The notes under the pieces were generated by a model, which was given only the letters and a program-made list of their open reading frames with translations, did not search any database and was not told where the DNA came from. A DNA stretch of 64,000 bases, from positions 6,071-70,070 of the forward strand of contig JAHNZQ020003148.1 of assembly GCA_019155205.2 (NCBI GenBank), written 5' to 3'. The position numbers were made by a program, and so were the translations under genes. This DNA is from Gracilaria vermiculophylla. Lineage: Eukaryota; Rhodophyta; Florideophyceae; Gracilariales; Gracilariaceae. Below, one piece after another: positions 55,310-64,000 of this stretch. Position 1 is the first letter of the stretch, and each line of letters opens with the position of its first letter.

Positions 55310-56443
55310 GTATGAAGAGCCTTCATAAGTGACGCACTTTTTGAAATGAGTGTCTGTGTCGGTATGGAATTTCTCTGTCTCATCGAGAATTTGTACATTG
55401 TGCTAAGTTGTCACATAAAGCGATATTGGATGAGTTTTCTGGAAGATTGCATCTTCTCTTGCGTTTAAGAACACCAAGTGTTCTGGGAGATAATCGTAGT
55501 AAAAAACCCAGCATGCCACTAAATCCCACAACCTGAGGTTTCAGGGCACCTATCTCATGACAATTTTGCGCACCCTAGCATAGGAGCGATTTCGATACTG
55601 GATTTATTTGAATCTTGGAGACTGTAAGGGAGAGTATAATCCGGTATAAGTAGCTCTTTTAGTTGTTCAACATGATGGGCATCTCTCAGGGAGAAGACAA
55701 GGGGGTTTATAAGAAAATGGGGATATTGACACTGCAGGGGGAGGAGGAGAAGGGCCACATCCAGCACAGTCATGGCCGTCTAATGCGTGCCGGAAAAGTG
55801 TTGGCAAAGACGAACCACCACATATCTACGGCTAGAAAGCCCTTGGTTGAAAACCACGCTCCGTGCATGGGACATGTCGGGTGCGGTGTGCCGCGGGTCC
55901 GAGCACGCGGAGGCTAAGGTTCGTGGAGGAGAGTGAATGTGGCGTATCTGCGATGCAGGATGCCCAGTGTGAGGGGGAGCGCAACGAGTGGCGGCGGCTA
56001 GGACAGCACGGGGTGCGAGCTGCGGGCGCGCACGTACAGCCACACAACGTGCGCGGTGGCCCGGGCGTGCGGACGCACGCGCCGTTTGGCGGCGCATCGG
56101 CGCGATATTTTGGATTTGCATGGAAAAGGCGGCGGCACGCGCGCTGTGTGGCGCTGCGCATCGCTTCCCCCGGCCGCTGCTCTGGCGCGCTGTATCTCAC
56201 GCCGATCTGCAGACATGCGCCTGCAATCTGCTGCGGCGCTCAGCGCCTCTCGATTTGCGTGCTCAGCGCTCGTCACACTCCGCCAAATGCCTCCCCCCGT
56301 GCACGCAATTTCTTCGCTCTCACCCGCGGTGATAGGCCACCCCGAGAGCTTTAAGTCTCCCATCGCCATTCTCTCCGCTTTCCCACAGCTCTCCGTTTCC
56401 AATCTCCGCCCATCTCAATCCCCAAGCGTTTCCGTTGTCCACC
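55310..56443. other. Intergenic, 5' region of the MYB gene
   Basis: The first half is unremarkable. From 55850 the DNA becomes GC-rich and then pyrimidine-rich close to the MYB start, as is usual for a promoter/5' UTR. No TATA-like element stands out. Confidence 0.4.
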
Positions 56444-57922
56444 ATGACCACCACGCAGCTCAACACTCCACCGCCGCCCGCCCCCTCCGATGGCGGAAAC
56501 AGTGCGAAGCCCAACAAACCACGCAAGAAATACGTCCTGACCAAACGCCGCCAATACTGGACCGACGAAGAACACGCGCGCTTCGTCGACGCCCTTTGCA
56601 AGCACGGTCGCGAATGGAAGGCAATTGAACGTCTCGTCGGCAACAAGACCGCCGTCCAGATTCGCTCCCACGCCCAAAAGTACTTCCTTCGTCTCCAACG
56701 CCAGGGACAGCGACCGCCGCCACCTCCGCCACGCAAGTCCGCCACTGTCGCCACTCAGCTCGCCGTACAGTCAATGATCGCGCCACACTTAGCGAATACC
56801 TGTGCATCAGTCACCTCCGCCCACACCATGTCGCCTCCGCTCCCTCACTATGCCCACGCACACCATCAATTTCACCCTGCAGCACACATGGCACCGTACC
56901 AATCCGTCCCTTACGGTGCATATCCATATGGCTGTTATGCATCACACCTTGGTGCCAACGCTGTCCCGTTACCTCCTTTATCTCCTCTATCGGCTCCTAC
57001 AGCTATGCACTATTCGCCGCCGACTTCATGTGCATGTCCTCACTGTGTGCCACACGGTGCCATGTTTCGTTCCTGCTACGTCCCAGTACCGCATCCTGTT
57101 CGTCAGTCACACGAAGCACATCACAATACGCCGCCGCTTCCTCATCATGCAACATCGAGAGCTCCGATACCCATCGCGAGAGGCGTGACGCAACCCACTC
57201 CCGCTGGTATCCCACACACAGTTACTCCCATGCCGATTACCAGCGTCACTAACCCCGCGACTGCGCTTGACACGGGTTCGCCTGTTGCCGCCGAGACTGT
57301 CGCCCATCAGCCGTTACCTCCTGTCTCAGCTGTCGTGAAAGACTGTCTACCAGAACGCCAAGGTGATGTACAACCGCTCGCCACTCCGATCTATAATTCT
57401 ACTGCTCGCGAAGCCACCGCTTCTAGGACGAGCGCCCATTCGAGCCGCGAGGCAGACAACACTGAAAACAGGTTGCATGCTGAGCGCACAGCTACAGAAT
57501 GCAGGGGACAAACGAGTGATTGCGAGCCGCACAGCAGCGGAGGAACAGCCACTACGGTGACAACCTCTCAAAGCCCAGACTCCCGGGGTCAATCGCCCGT
57601 GAACGGCACAAATTACTCTTGGCGAGAGATGCAAAGCTCGCCATTGAGTCTGCTGGTCTCTGCCGGCGAGCATGTGGCCCAAACAGAAATCGATGAGAAC
57701 GGGTGTAGAAACCGGTTGAAGCGAAGTGCGCATGGGAATTCGTACCCGGACCAAATGGTTCCAGAAAGGATGGTGAAGCGGCGGCGCGCAGCCAGTGGCA
57801 ACGGAGCGTCGGGTGGAGGAAGAGACGCGGTGGGCAAGCGGAAAGCGTACCATGCCGGGTCTCTCGCTCACATTCTGGACGATGAGTGCGCTAATAGTCG
57901 CGTTCCGGTATTCCAGCGGTAG
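56444..57922 (+). CDS. SHAQKYF-class single-MYB transcription factor
   Basis: Intact 492-codon gene from ATG 56444 to TAG 57920-57922. Residues ~32-85 form a MYB/SANT repeat with [30 protein letters not shown] and the diagnostic SHAQKYF. In plants this class includes the REVEILLE/CCA1-like and I-box binding factors of light, clock and sugar regulation; the role in this organism is unknown. The rest is low-complexity Pro, His and Ser, with a basic patch (RMVKRRRAA) near the C-terminus that could act as a nuclear signal. Neither introns nor stops interrupt it, in contrast to the neighbouring element-rich region. Confidence 0.93.
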   Translation: MTTTQLNTPPPPAPSDGGNSAKPNKPRKKYVLTKRRQYWTDEEHARFVDALCKHGREWKAIERLVGNKTAVQIRSHAQKYFLRLQRQGQRPPPPPPRKSATVATQLAVQSMIAPHLANTCASVTSAHTMSPPLPHYAHAHHQFHPAAHMAPYQSVPYGAYPYGCYASHLGANAVPLPPLSPLSAPTAMHYSPPTSCACPHCVPHGAMFRSCYVPVPHPVRQSHEAHHNTPPLPHHATSRAPIPIARGVTQPTPAGIPHTVTPMPITSVTNPATALDTGSPVAAETVAHQPLPPVSAVVKDCLPERQGDVQPLATPIYNSTAREATASRTSAHSSREADNTENRLHAERTATECRGQTSDCEPHSSGGTATTVTTSQSPDSRGQSPVNGTNYSWREMQSSPLSLLVSAGEHVAQTEIDENGCRNRLKRSAHGNSYPDQMVPERMVKRRRAASGNGASGGGRDAVGKRKAYHAGSLAHILDDECANSRVPVFQR

Positions 57923-58142
57923 GCGTTGGGAAGCACACGGCTTTTGTCTGCCAACAGTTCTTCATTTGAGATATTTAACTTTCGTAAACTATTTGTTCTC
58001 GGGGGACGCCTCGTTCGCTGTGATGGGGAAAGTCTTAAGTGCTGCCGCGAAGGACTACGGAATTTGCATGTGATTTCTAAGATGAATAAAAATGTATATA
58101 AATAAAGTTTGTATGAACCACAAGTGTCACAGGTTAATACCT
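57923..58142. other. MYB 3' flank
   Basis: AATAAA-like words at 58083-58105 could serve as the MYB polyadenylation signal. Confidence 0.35.
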
Positions 58143-58214
58143 GCACCAGTGGTCTAGTGGTTAAGATCTCCGCCTCCCACGCGGAGGACCCGGATTCGAA
58201 TTCCGGCTGGTGTA
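58143..58214 (+). tRNA. tRNA-Gly(CCC)
   Basis: The 72-nt sequence folds as a cloverleaf. The acceptor GCACCAG pairs with CTGGTGT (one G-U), the D-arm carries the A box TGGTCTAGTGG, the anticodon stem TCCGC/GCGGA holds loop CTCCCAC with anticodon CCC at 58176-58178, and the T-arm is CCGG-ATTCGAAT-CCGG. No intron. CCA is not encoded, as expected for a nuclear tRNA. It decodes GGG. Confidence 0.95.
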
Positions 58215-59237
58215 CAGCGATATTTTGCACAACATCCCACGAAATCTTTGAATCAAAAAAATTTTGACATCAGAAGCAAGTCACCGTAATCCAGTGGCCT
58301 CTGTATGATCAATGCTTGACAGGACCGCGACAGAAGCACCTCCTGTTGTTGAAAAGCACCAGTGTAGCTTTGTACCTTACAAGGCTGACTGTCTGTGCAT
58401 CAGGAACGGCTGAGCTTTACTTGTCTTTTACATGTTCCGTTTCGGAGATGGAGCTTATGTTGGGCATGATTTATGAATGGAAACCTCGATTTAAGCCAAA
58501 AGAGCAGCAAAGTTGTTCTGCAGAACGCTGTAATCAATGATTAACAAGTCATAGCGGTACCTGTTTTTCTATATTGATGTTGCAGGGACGAGACTTTTAA
58601 ATGAAGATGAGATCTATTAACGAAGTTTGAACATTTTTTCACTTATTGGGTTGATAGTCCAATTTAAAATCAGGGAAATTCTTTGAGGAATAGGGAAAGT
58701 ATGAACTACAGCAGGGTCTAAAATGACTGAAGCCCGAGTAGAAAACTGAGTATTGCTCAACGCTTCCATGGATTCTTCACTTGAATATGTTGTACACAAC
58801 CGAAAGAACGACGACTATTATTTTTGTGGAGGTATCGAAGAACTCATTCTGGCGGAACGAGTAAGAGAAGAACTCCACGAACTACTCAATTTTTGGCAGC
58901 TGGGAGAAATGTGAAAAATGCACCAAGGAGGAGAAAGCCAACACTTTTCACGCTTGCCATACATGACATGGTGTGTTTCGCCATCCTCCACATTGAAATT
59001 TTCAACAATCCACCCTCCTAGAACTACGTTTGTCAACACCGCTACATCGCTGTACGGTCGTAACGCCAACAATCACAAAAGCAGAAGAAACAAAAACCAA
59101 CAAGCGAAATCCACTAATCTTTCATTTGGGCAGCTCCTCACCTATCCGCAACAGATGTGATGCTTTCCGATTTCTTGCATACGATTCTTGCAAGACAATG
59201 TTTACACCTTTCCTCAGGAAGGGGTGCGAATGCATGT
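58215..59237. other. Intergenic, no gene supported
   Basis: Only short ORFs without domains. Confidence 0.45.
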
Positions 59238-59957
59238 TTAGACCGCTTTGCGCATCCGCACTAGAATGTGCCACAGCACAAACACAACTGTGAGTGTTAT
59301 GCTGAGTCCCAGAACCACACCCCACGCGTAGAAAATTTTTCTCTTTCGGATACATCCAAACCTTTCCTGTAAATGTAAGGCACAGAGAGCGAACGGACCC
59401 GTCACTGCCCCCAATAACACACCAAGAAGGAAGTATCCGAAGGGGAAATCAGCCTTCGGCGTCTGGTCGTCGATGTTGTGGAAGTTTGCGCTGTTGACAG
59501 CACTGTCGAATTTCTGTTCTGGTTGAGTCATTGGACTGTAGGAAGCAGGGGGATAAGTAGGCGAAGCAATGAAGGGTCGATTATTCGGCATCATTTTGGA
59601 GCTGTTGGTTAAGTTCGATAAATGATCAGTTTCTTGAACCGAAGGCAATTTCTGATCAGAAAATGGCATAGAAGGAGGAGTTGATGATGAACTGGGGGGC
59701 GATTGGCTCGCATATGGTACATTGACATTGCTTGGCGCATTTTGCTGATGTGAAGAGGTTTGCATGTACGCCGGCGGAGCTGAAGGATGAGTGTGTGATG
59801 CGACGGTTGATGATGAAGCCATATTTGGATATAATTCATACATATGAGACCCATAGGTATGTGCGGGATTTTGAGGCGGGTGAGCTGTGCCGTGATTGAA
59901 CTGCCGTGCGTAGAGCTCATTGTTTCGCATTGAATGTGGTGAAGTATCAAAAGCCAT
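59238..59957 (-). CDS. Ser/Pro/Gln-rich protein with two C-terminal transmembrane helices
   Basis: From ATG 59957 the ORF has 239 codons. The frame is open further upstream to about 60145, with a basic segment (LLRKRAARLLVARIP) but no ATG, so a 5' exon is possible. A long disordered Pro/Ser/Gln/Asn-rich cytoplasmic-type region is followed by two hydrophobic helices (GYFLLGVLLGAVTGPFALC and a second within VVLGLSITLTVVFVLW) separated by a basic loop (RFGCIRKRK). The tail layout resembles plant proteins labelled L18a-like, but the match is weak. It is probably a membrane-anchored protein of unknown role. Confidence 0.6.
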   Translation of the reverse strand: MAFDTSPHSMRNNELYARQFNHGTAHPPQNPAHTYGSHMYELYPNMASSSTVASHTHPSAPPAYMQTSSHQQNAPSNVNVPYASQSPPSSSSTPPSMPFSDQKLPSVQETDHLSNLTNSSKMMPNNRPFIASPTYPPASYSPMTQPEQKFDSAVNSANFHNIDDQTPKADFPFGYFLLGVLLGAVTGPFALCALHLQERFGCIRKRKIFYAWGVVLGLSITLTVVFVLWHILVRMRKAV

Positions 59958-60179
59958 TGGGCGGAAAGCTTGAGAACGTACTTTGGTATTGTGGGGCGGA
60001 ATCGACGCTTGTGCACACTCGTGGGGCCGGCCGCTAAGGTGATTTGGGATTCGTGCCACTAGGAGTCTCGCAGCTCTCTTGCGTAACAACTTAATGTCTC
60101 TCAGGGGTGGTCGGCCTACCGTCGCGCGATTGGTGCAATCGTACGCTTTCTATTGCTGTACACGGGATTAAAATGCTAG

Positions 60180-61040
60180 ATGTGCACCGCCAAATATACC
60201 TTACTAAGGTACAAAAGACACGGAAGCGAAAACGGTCAAAGAGTTCCTACAGTAAAAGTGAGCTTATGTAGGTTCTGGATTTTCCCATCACCCTTCGTAC
60301 GTTACCGTACGTTTCATCACAGTGCGCTGGAGTTGTACGAAGGGTACTACGCTACCTGCACTTAAGGGCTTTGAGTGCCTTTGGTAGCTGGTTCAAAGAC
60401 TAAACTGTTGCTGAGGGTTTATGTCATTGTCTTTAACGAAAATCGTAAGGTGTGCAAAGCACCGGAGTTGCTCAGCTGTTTTTCCTAGTCACGTGGGACT
60501 TTTCCGTTTGATAATAATCTCGATGGTCAGAGTAAAATACGAAGGCTAATCCCGAGAAAGGGGATGTTGGGTCGTTTTCAGACCCACATTTGCATTCTGT
60601 ACATATGTAGAATGCAAAATTTCGTTTGGCATTCTCTTCCCGTCGATGACCCGTAAATACTTGGAACAAGGGTGAGAATCATTTCCTTTCGAAAGGCCCT
60701 GCTCTAAGAGTGTAGGAAAGTAGCCAAAAGTGTGCCTATCCACCAAAACCTTCCAAGTACATTAACTGGAAATACATTTTCAGCATCCTTTGTTGCGCCC
60801 ATCCCAAATTTCTCTTGTACAGTATCAATGCAGGATGGCAATGTATTACAGTAGCGGGCCTCTATGACCATATCACACTCACCCACTGTGATATCTGCTC
60901 TGACCGCGCTATTTATTCGCGAGGTGATCTTGGTAGTTGATGGTTTGGAAATTTCAGCAGAGTGAGGCTGTGGAGTTGAGCATCACGTGTACGCATGAGG
61001 GCACTCCATCGTCAACATCACTCCAAAGAATGTGGCTTAT
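60180..61040. other. Intergenic, no gene supported
   Basis: Short frames on both strands, none with a recognisable domain. Confidence 0.45.
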
Positions 61041-61487
61041 CTAAGTTAAAAGGGCAACATGCTCTTTAAAATAACGTTGCCTGTCAACGGTTGCAACGGA
61101 TTCTAAAAAGTAAGAGAGCGAGTACGGCCCGCCATTTCCAAAGAGTGGAGCCATAGAGCCCAACGAGACGTTCCTCGTGAACGCTGCGTTTGCGCTCTGA
61201 GCCTTTCTGAGCGGGCTTGCCATGCGATATGACTCTGATAAACACGGTAATGACAGTGGCTTCATAGAAAACTGATTTTGAGTCTTGTGTGAGATGAGGA
61301 TGCTGGAATTGATGCCAATCTGTAAGTCCAGGTTCAGTTGCGAATGTTCAAAAGCAGGGTTCTGATGGAAGAAATCCTGCGAATCTGCTGAAAATGGCAA
61401 GGTTGCAATAGCACACCTAGATATTGGGCATGAAAGAGCAAGGGGAGATATTTTGCGCAATGCGAGAACGAGTCTTCTGTGACACAT
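61041..61487 (-). CDS. Hypothetical 148-aa ORF
   Basis: ATG 61487 to stop at 61041. Ser/Leu-rich with no domain, signal or repeat that I recognise. It could be a gene or a chance frame; coding potential by eye is modest. Confidence 0.25.
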   Translation of the reverse strand: MCHRRLVLALRKISPLALSCPISRCAIATLPFSADSQDFFHQNPAFEHSQLNLDLQIGINSSILISHKTQNQFSMKPLSLPCLSESYRMASPLRKAQSANAAFTRNVSLGSMAPLFGNGGPYSLSYFLESVATVDRQRYFKEHVALLT

Positions 61488-62609
61488 GAATGTTTGGTTG
61501 ATGCGATTGTCCAGAGATACGACGTTCTAAGTTAATTATTCTGTGTACCACTACGTTTACAGGCAGCATTTCCGAAGATCGTTGACCCTTGTCGGGCAGC
61601 TTGGCGTCAAACCCTTGAACCCTGTGCTGGTTCCAGTCACTAGGCCGCTTTTCGCGTAGACAGCAAGTGATAACTCCGCATCATTTCATTACGCGCATCT
61701 CGAAGGGAAACTCATGCCATCTCGTTGTCTTGAAGCTTTGCAAGTAAATCGCGAAACATGCGATGCCTATGGCGACGGCGCAATTGCACGTCCGCGCATG
61801 CTCAGACTGACTCAAGCGCAGTCTAGCTTACGAGCAAATCGGGGGATTGGATGTTTCCTTTCCTCCGTTCTAAAAGACGCGCAGCCTACGGGAGGTACTT
61901 CAATTCGGGTTTGATACAAACAACTCAGTTCACCAAGGCTCATCCTTCGACCCACCTTTGTCTTCTTCCTTTTCAATTCTCTAGCGCACAAACGGCCTCA
62001 ACCCGTAAAACCCGAGGCTGTGTCAGTCATTTGGCGATAGTTCATGGTTAGCTAACCCCGTGAGAATAAGGTATCCAAAGAAAAAGGCCAAGTAAGGGCT
62101 ATGTAACGTTTATGGGTGTTATGAGTTCTTCTGCACACAGATGTCGAGAACAAAGTGTTCGCAACGACACACTTCCATACAGTTCTTTGAGATCATGACA
62201 TCATGAGAGACAACCTTCTTCCCATCGGATACATATAACTTCTTCTGCCTTGTTGTTAGTTCACAAGCATATCTTGCAGCGCTGGTGCGCAATACAGAAC
62301 GTTTACGTCATTCTTACTTCCCATGCAAGATCCCTGAGAAGTCATTTACTCTGACATTTCGCGTGGTCTAATTTGTGCTGCGACAACAAAGGATATGTCT
62401 CTCACTGCATCCGCCGCGGGGCCTTGATATGGAACTCTGTCAACCACCACATTGAGTGAATCATAGGATGGCAGCGAAAAAAGGATGCACATTCTTTTCC
62501 ATAGATTAGCTTAACTTCATGCTGTCGAGTACTATGGGTTAATTTCCCGCAATGCTTTTCAGCATGAAGATCATGTCCCAAGCAGTACTTCAGACTGTGC
62601 AACAATCGT
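61488..62609. other. Intergenic, 3' side of the DUF760 gene
   Basis: No supported feature. The DUF760 3' UTR must end here. Confidence 0.4.
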
Positions 62610-63860
62610 TCAGTTATCGCCGTCGCAGAAGGCAGATTCAGCGTACGCCTCAGTATTCTCAAAAATCTTGGTCATCTCCATTCGCTTCTCAATATTGCGC
62701 AAACAGTAACCAACAAGCAAGCTCCAAAAGGTAACCTGTGCCAGATAATCCCTGGTGGTTGAATATGTCATCTGAACCTTACCAACATTCAATTCGCCGA
62801 GAACACTCTTCACAATACTCTTGAAAGAGCTCACAACATCTTCGCTCAAATTATCCTGCATCGCTGTCAGTTTTTGCGGCGTGAGGGTTCTGACATATGC
62901 CATTAGCTTGTTGCGATTAGCTCCATTCCTGTTCGTAGCGCTGAGTCGTTCCCGCAGCAGCTCATTCTCCGCTTCGAGTTTTGATACGTATTCGGCGGCA
63001 TTCAATTCTTGTTTTGCTTCGAGTTCTACGTCCCACCATCGAACTACGCCCTTGATTCTAGTTGTGTCCGGTTTCCCTCGCCGCGGAACTTTACGAACGT
63101 GTGGAGGGTCTGCTGCAAATAAATCTCTCACAGCCGTGTTATCGTCTCGCGTACCATCTCGATGCGGATCGTAGAAATTATTCATGTTCTCGTTGAGCAA
63201 CATTCGAAATTCAGCATTTCGCATGGCGTAGCCCGTCGACAATGAGCTATGCATGAGGCGCGACATGCCGCTTCGATCTGTAGTTATGATGACCTCATAT
63301 GTGTCAGATGGCATGTTTCCCAATATGCCAACGACAACATCGCGAAAAGTTTCAGAAGCAGCTTCTGAGACCATTCGGCGTAAGCGATCAACGTCATCTG
63401 GTCCTTGTGTGTTCCTCCTAATGGCAACGAACAATGGGTTTTCACTGTCAACATTGGACGTGCTATGCGGCCCGTTAGCACCGCCCTCAGTTTCATCGTC
63501 ATCGTCTTCGTCAGATTGCACCCTTGCATACGGATGCGACGCAAATGAAGAAGAATTTTGGTCGGTGTGATCCAGAGAGCGTTTGGCGCGTTTCCAAGTG
63601 TCTTCAGAGATCTCAAAGAAATCATGCTCTGTGACGTCATCATCTTCGGCATCGTCAGCGTCGTCAGAGTGATCATCGGAATACTCGTTCGTCCATATAA
63701 ACACGGCATGCACCGGTACGCGACGAGGCCGTCTACGGGGCGTTGATGGAAAGTGCGGCCGACGAGGAGCCAGAGATCTGCGGTGCGCACACGGCGCACG
63801 CGTCTTCAGGAGAGAGGAGGGTGAGGTGAAGGCGGCGGTAGGCGGAGCAGCCGCGTTCAT
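62610..63860 (-). CDS. Plastid-targeted DUF760 protein
   Basis: Intact 416-codon gene from ATG 63860 to TGA 62610. The first ~50 residues are rich in Ala, Pro, Arg and Ser without acid, a plastid transit peptide. An acidic linker follows (SDDADDAEDDD). Two DUF760-type helical domains lie at about residues 140-230 (DVDRLRRMVSEAAS, GILGNMPSDTYEV, STGYAMRNAEFRM) and 315-405 (YVRTLTPQKL, LLVGYCLRNIEKRMEM). A short coiled coil (KLEAENELLRERLSA) lies between them. DUF760 proteins occur in plants and algae; some have been linked to plastid or stress functions, but the activity is not settled. This gene is the best sign that the organism is photosynthetic. Confidence 0.9.
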   Translation of the reverse strand: MNAAAPPTAAFTSPSSLLKTRAPCAHRRSLAPRRPHFPSTPRRRPRRVPVHAVFIWTNEYSDDHSDDADDAEDDDVTEHDFFEISEDTWKRAKRSLDHTDQNSSSFASHPYARVQSDEDDDDETEGGANGPHSTSNVDSENPLFVAIRRNTQGPDDVDRLRRMVSEAASETFRDVVVGILGNMPSDTYEVIITTDRSGMSRLMHSSLSTGYAMRNAEFRMLLNENMNNFYDPHRDGTRDDNTAVRDLFAADPPHVRKVPRRGKPDTTRIKGVVRWWDVELEAKQELNAAEYVSKLEAENELLRERLSATNRNGANRNKLMAYVRTLTPQKLTAMQDNLSEDVVSSFKSIVKSVLGELNVGKVQMTYSTTRDYLAQVTFWSLLVGYCLRNIEKRMEMTKIFENTEAYAESAFCDGDN

Positions 63861-64000
63861 TCTTTCAAGAAGGTGACAGCAAAAGCAATGGCAAGTAGCG
63901 TTGGAGGCAGTGGTTGGCCTCGGGATACACGCGAGCGTCGTGCGAGCGCGGGAAAAGCGGAACGGAGTGAGAGGTCAAGTTCAAGAGACGAAGACGGAGT

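Overview
The window is nuclear DNA from a photosynthetic eukaryote. I infer a red alga, probably a florideophyte similar to Chondrus. The grounds are a plastid-targeted DUF760 protein, a plastid-type KsgA relic, an intron-poor SHAQKYF-class MYB gene, a nuclear tRNA-Gly, and long AT-rich stretches filled with old transposable elements. No database search was possible, so the organism is an inference. There are two 100-N assembly gaps (13403-13502 and 54840-54939).

Layout. 1-3.5 kb: a tandem duplication around a broken rRNA dimethyltransferase gene. 3.6-5.8 kb: a palindrome, a dispersed ~690-bp repeat, a tRNA-like (SINE/TRIM-like) unit and telomere-like motifs. 5.9-9.1 kb: two decayed copies of an unrecognised GC-rich, Ala-rich gene. 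9.4-10.2 kb: a TMEM53/DUF829 pseudogene. 10.9-13.0 kb: a broken gene for an unknown membrane protein. 13.9-17.3 kb: a truncated Ty3/gypsy element with an intact 607-codon gag. 17.5-26.6 kb: the most unusual part, a DPPY-type DNA amino-methyltransferase joined to a SET domain, followed by a RecQ-family helicase with N-terminal zinc fingers and a C-terminal CCHC knuckle. 27.4-28.3 kb: a second copy of the ~690-bp repeat abutting a second helicase fragment. 30.9-32.6 kb: an unknown Gln/Pro-rich gene. 38.1-39.2 kb: a dead Tc1/mariner element. 42.5-55.3 kb: a PIF/Harbinger transposon with TIRs, an AGT target duplication, a DUF6818 Myb-like gene and a DDE transposase, split by a complete 9.7-kb chromovirus that carries an antisense ORF. 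56.4-63.9 kb: the host gene island (MYB, tRNA-Gly, a two-TM membrane protein, DUF760).

A theme runs through the window. Many long genes stay in one reading frame yet are cut by in-frame TAG, TGA or TAA codons with very few indels. The helicase has eight internal stops over 5.3 kb with no frame change that I could detect. Intact genes in the same window (MYB, DUF760, gag of copy A) end normally with TAG or TGA, so this is not a different genetic code.

The methyltransferase-SET and helicase genes look like cargo of one old large mobile or subtelomeric element combining DNA methylation, histone methylation and DNA unwinding. That reading is inference. The domain calls rest on motifs visible in the translations.
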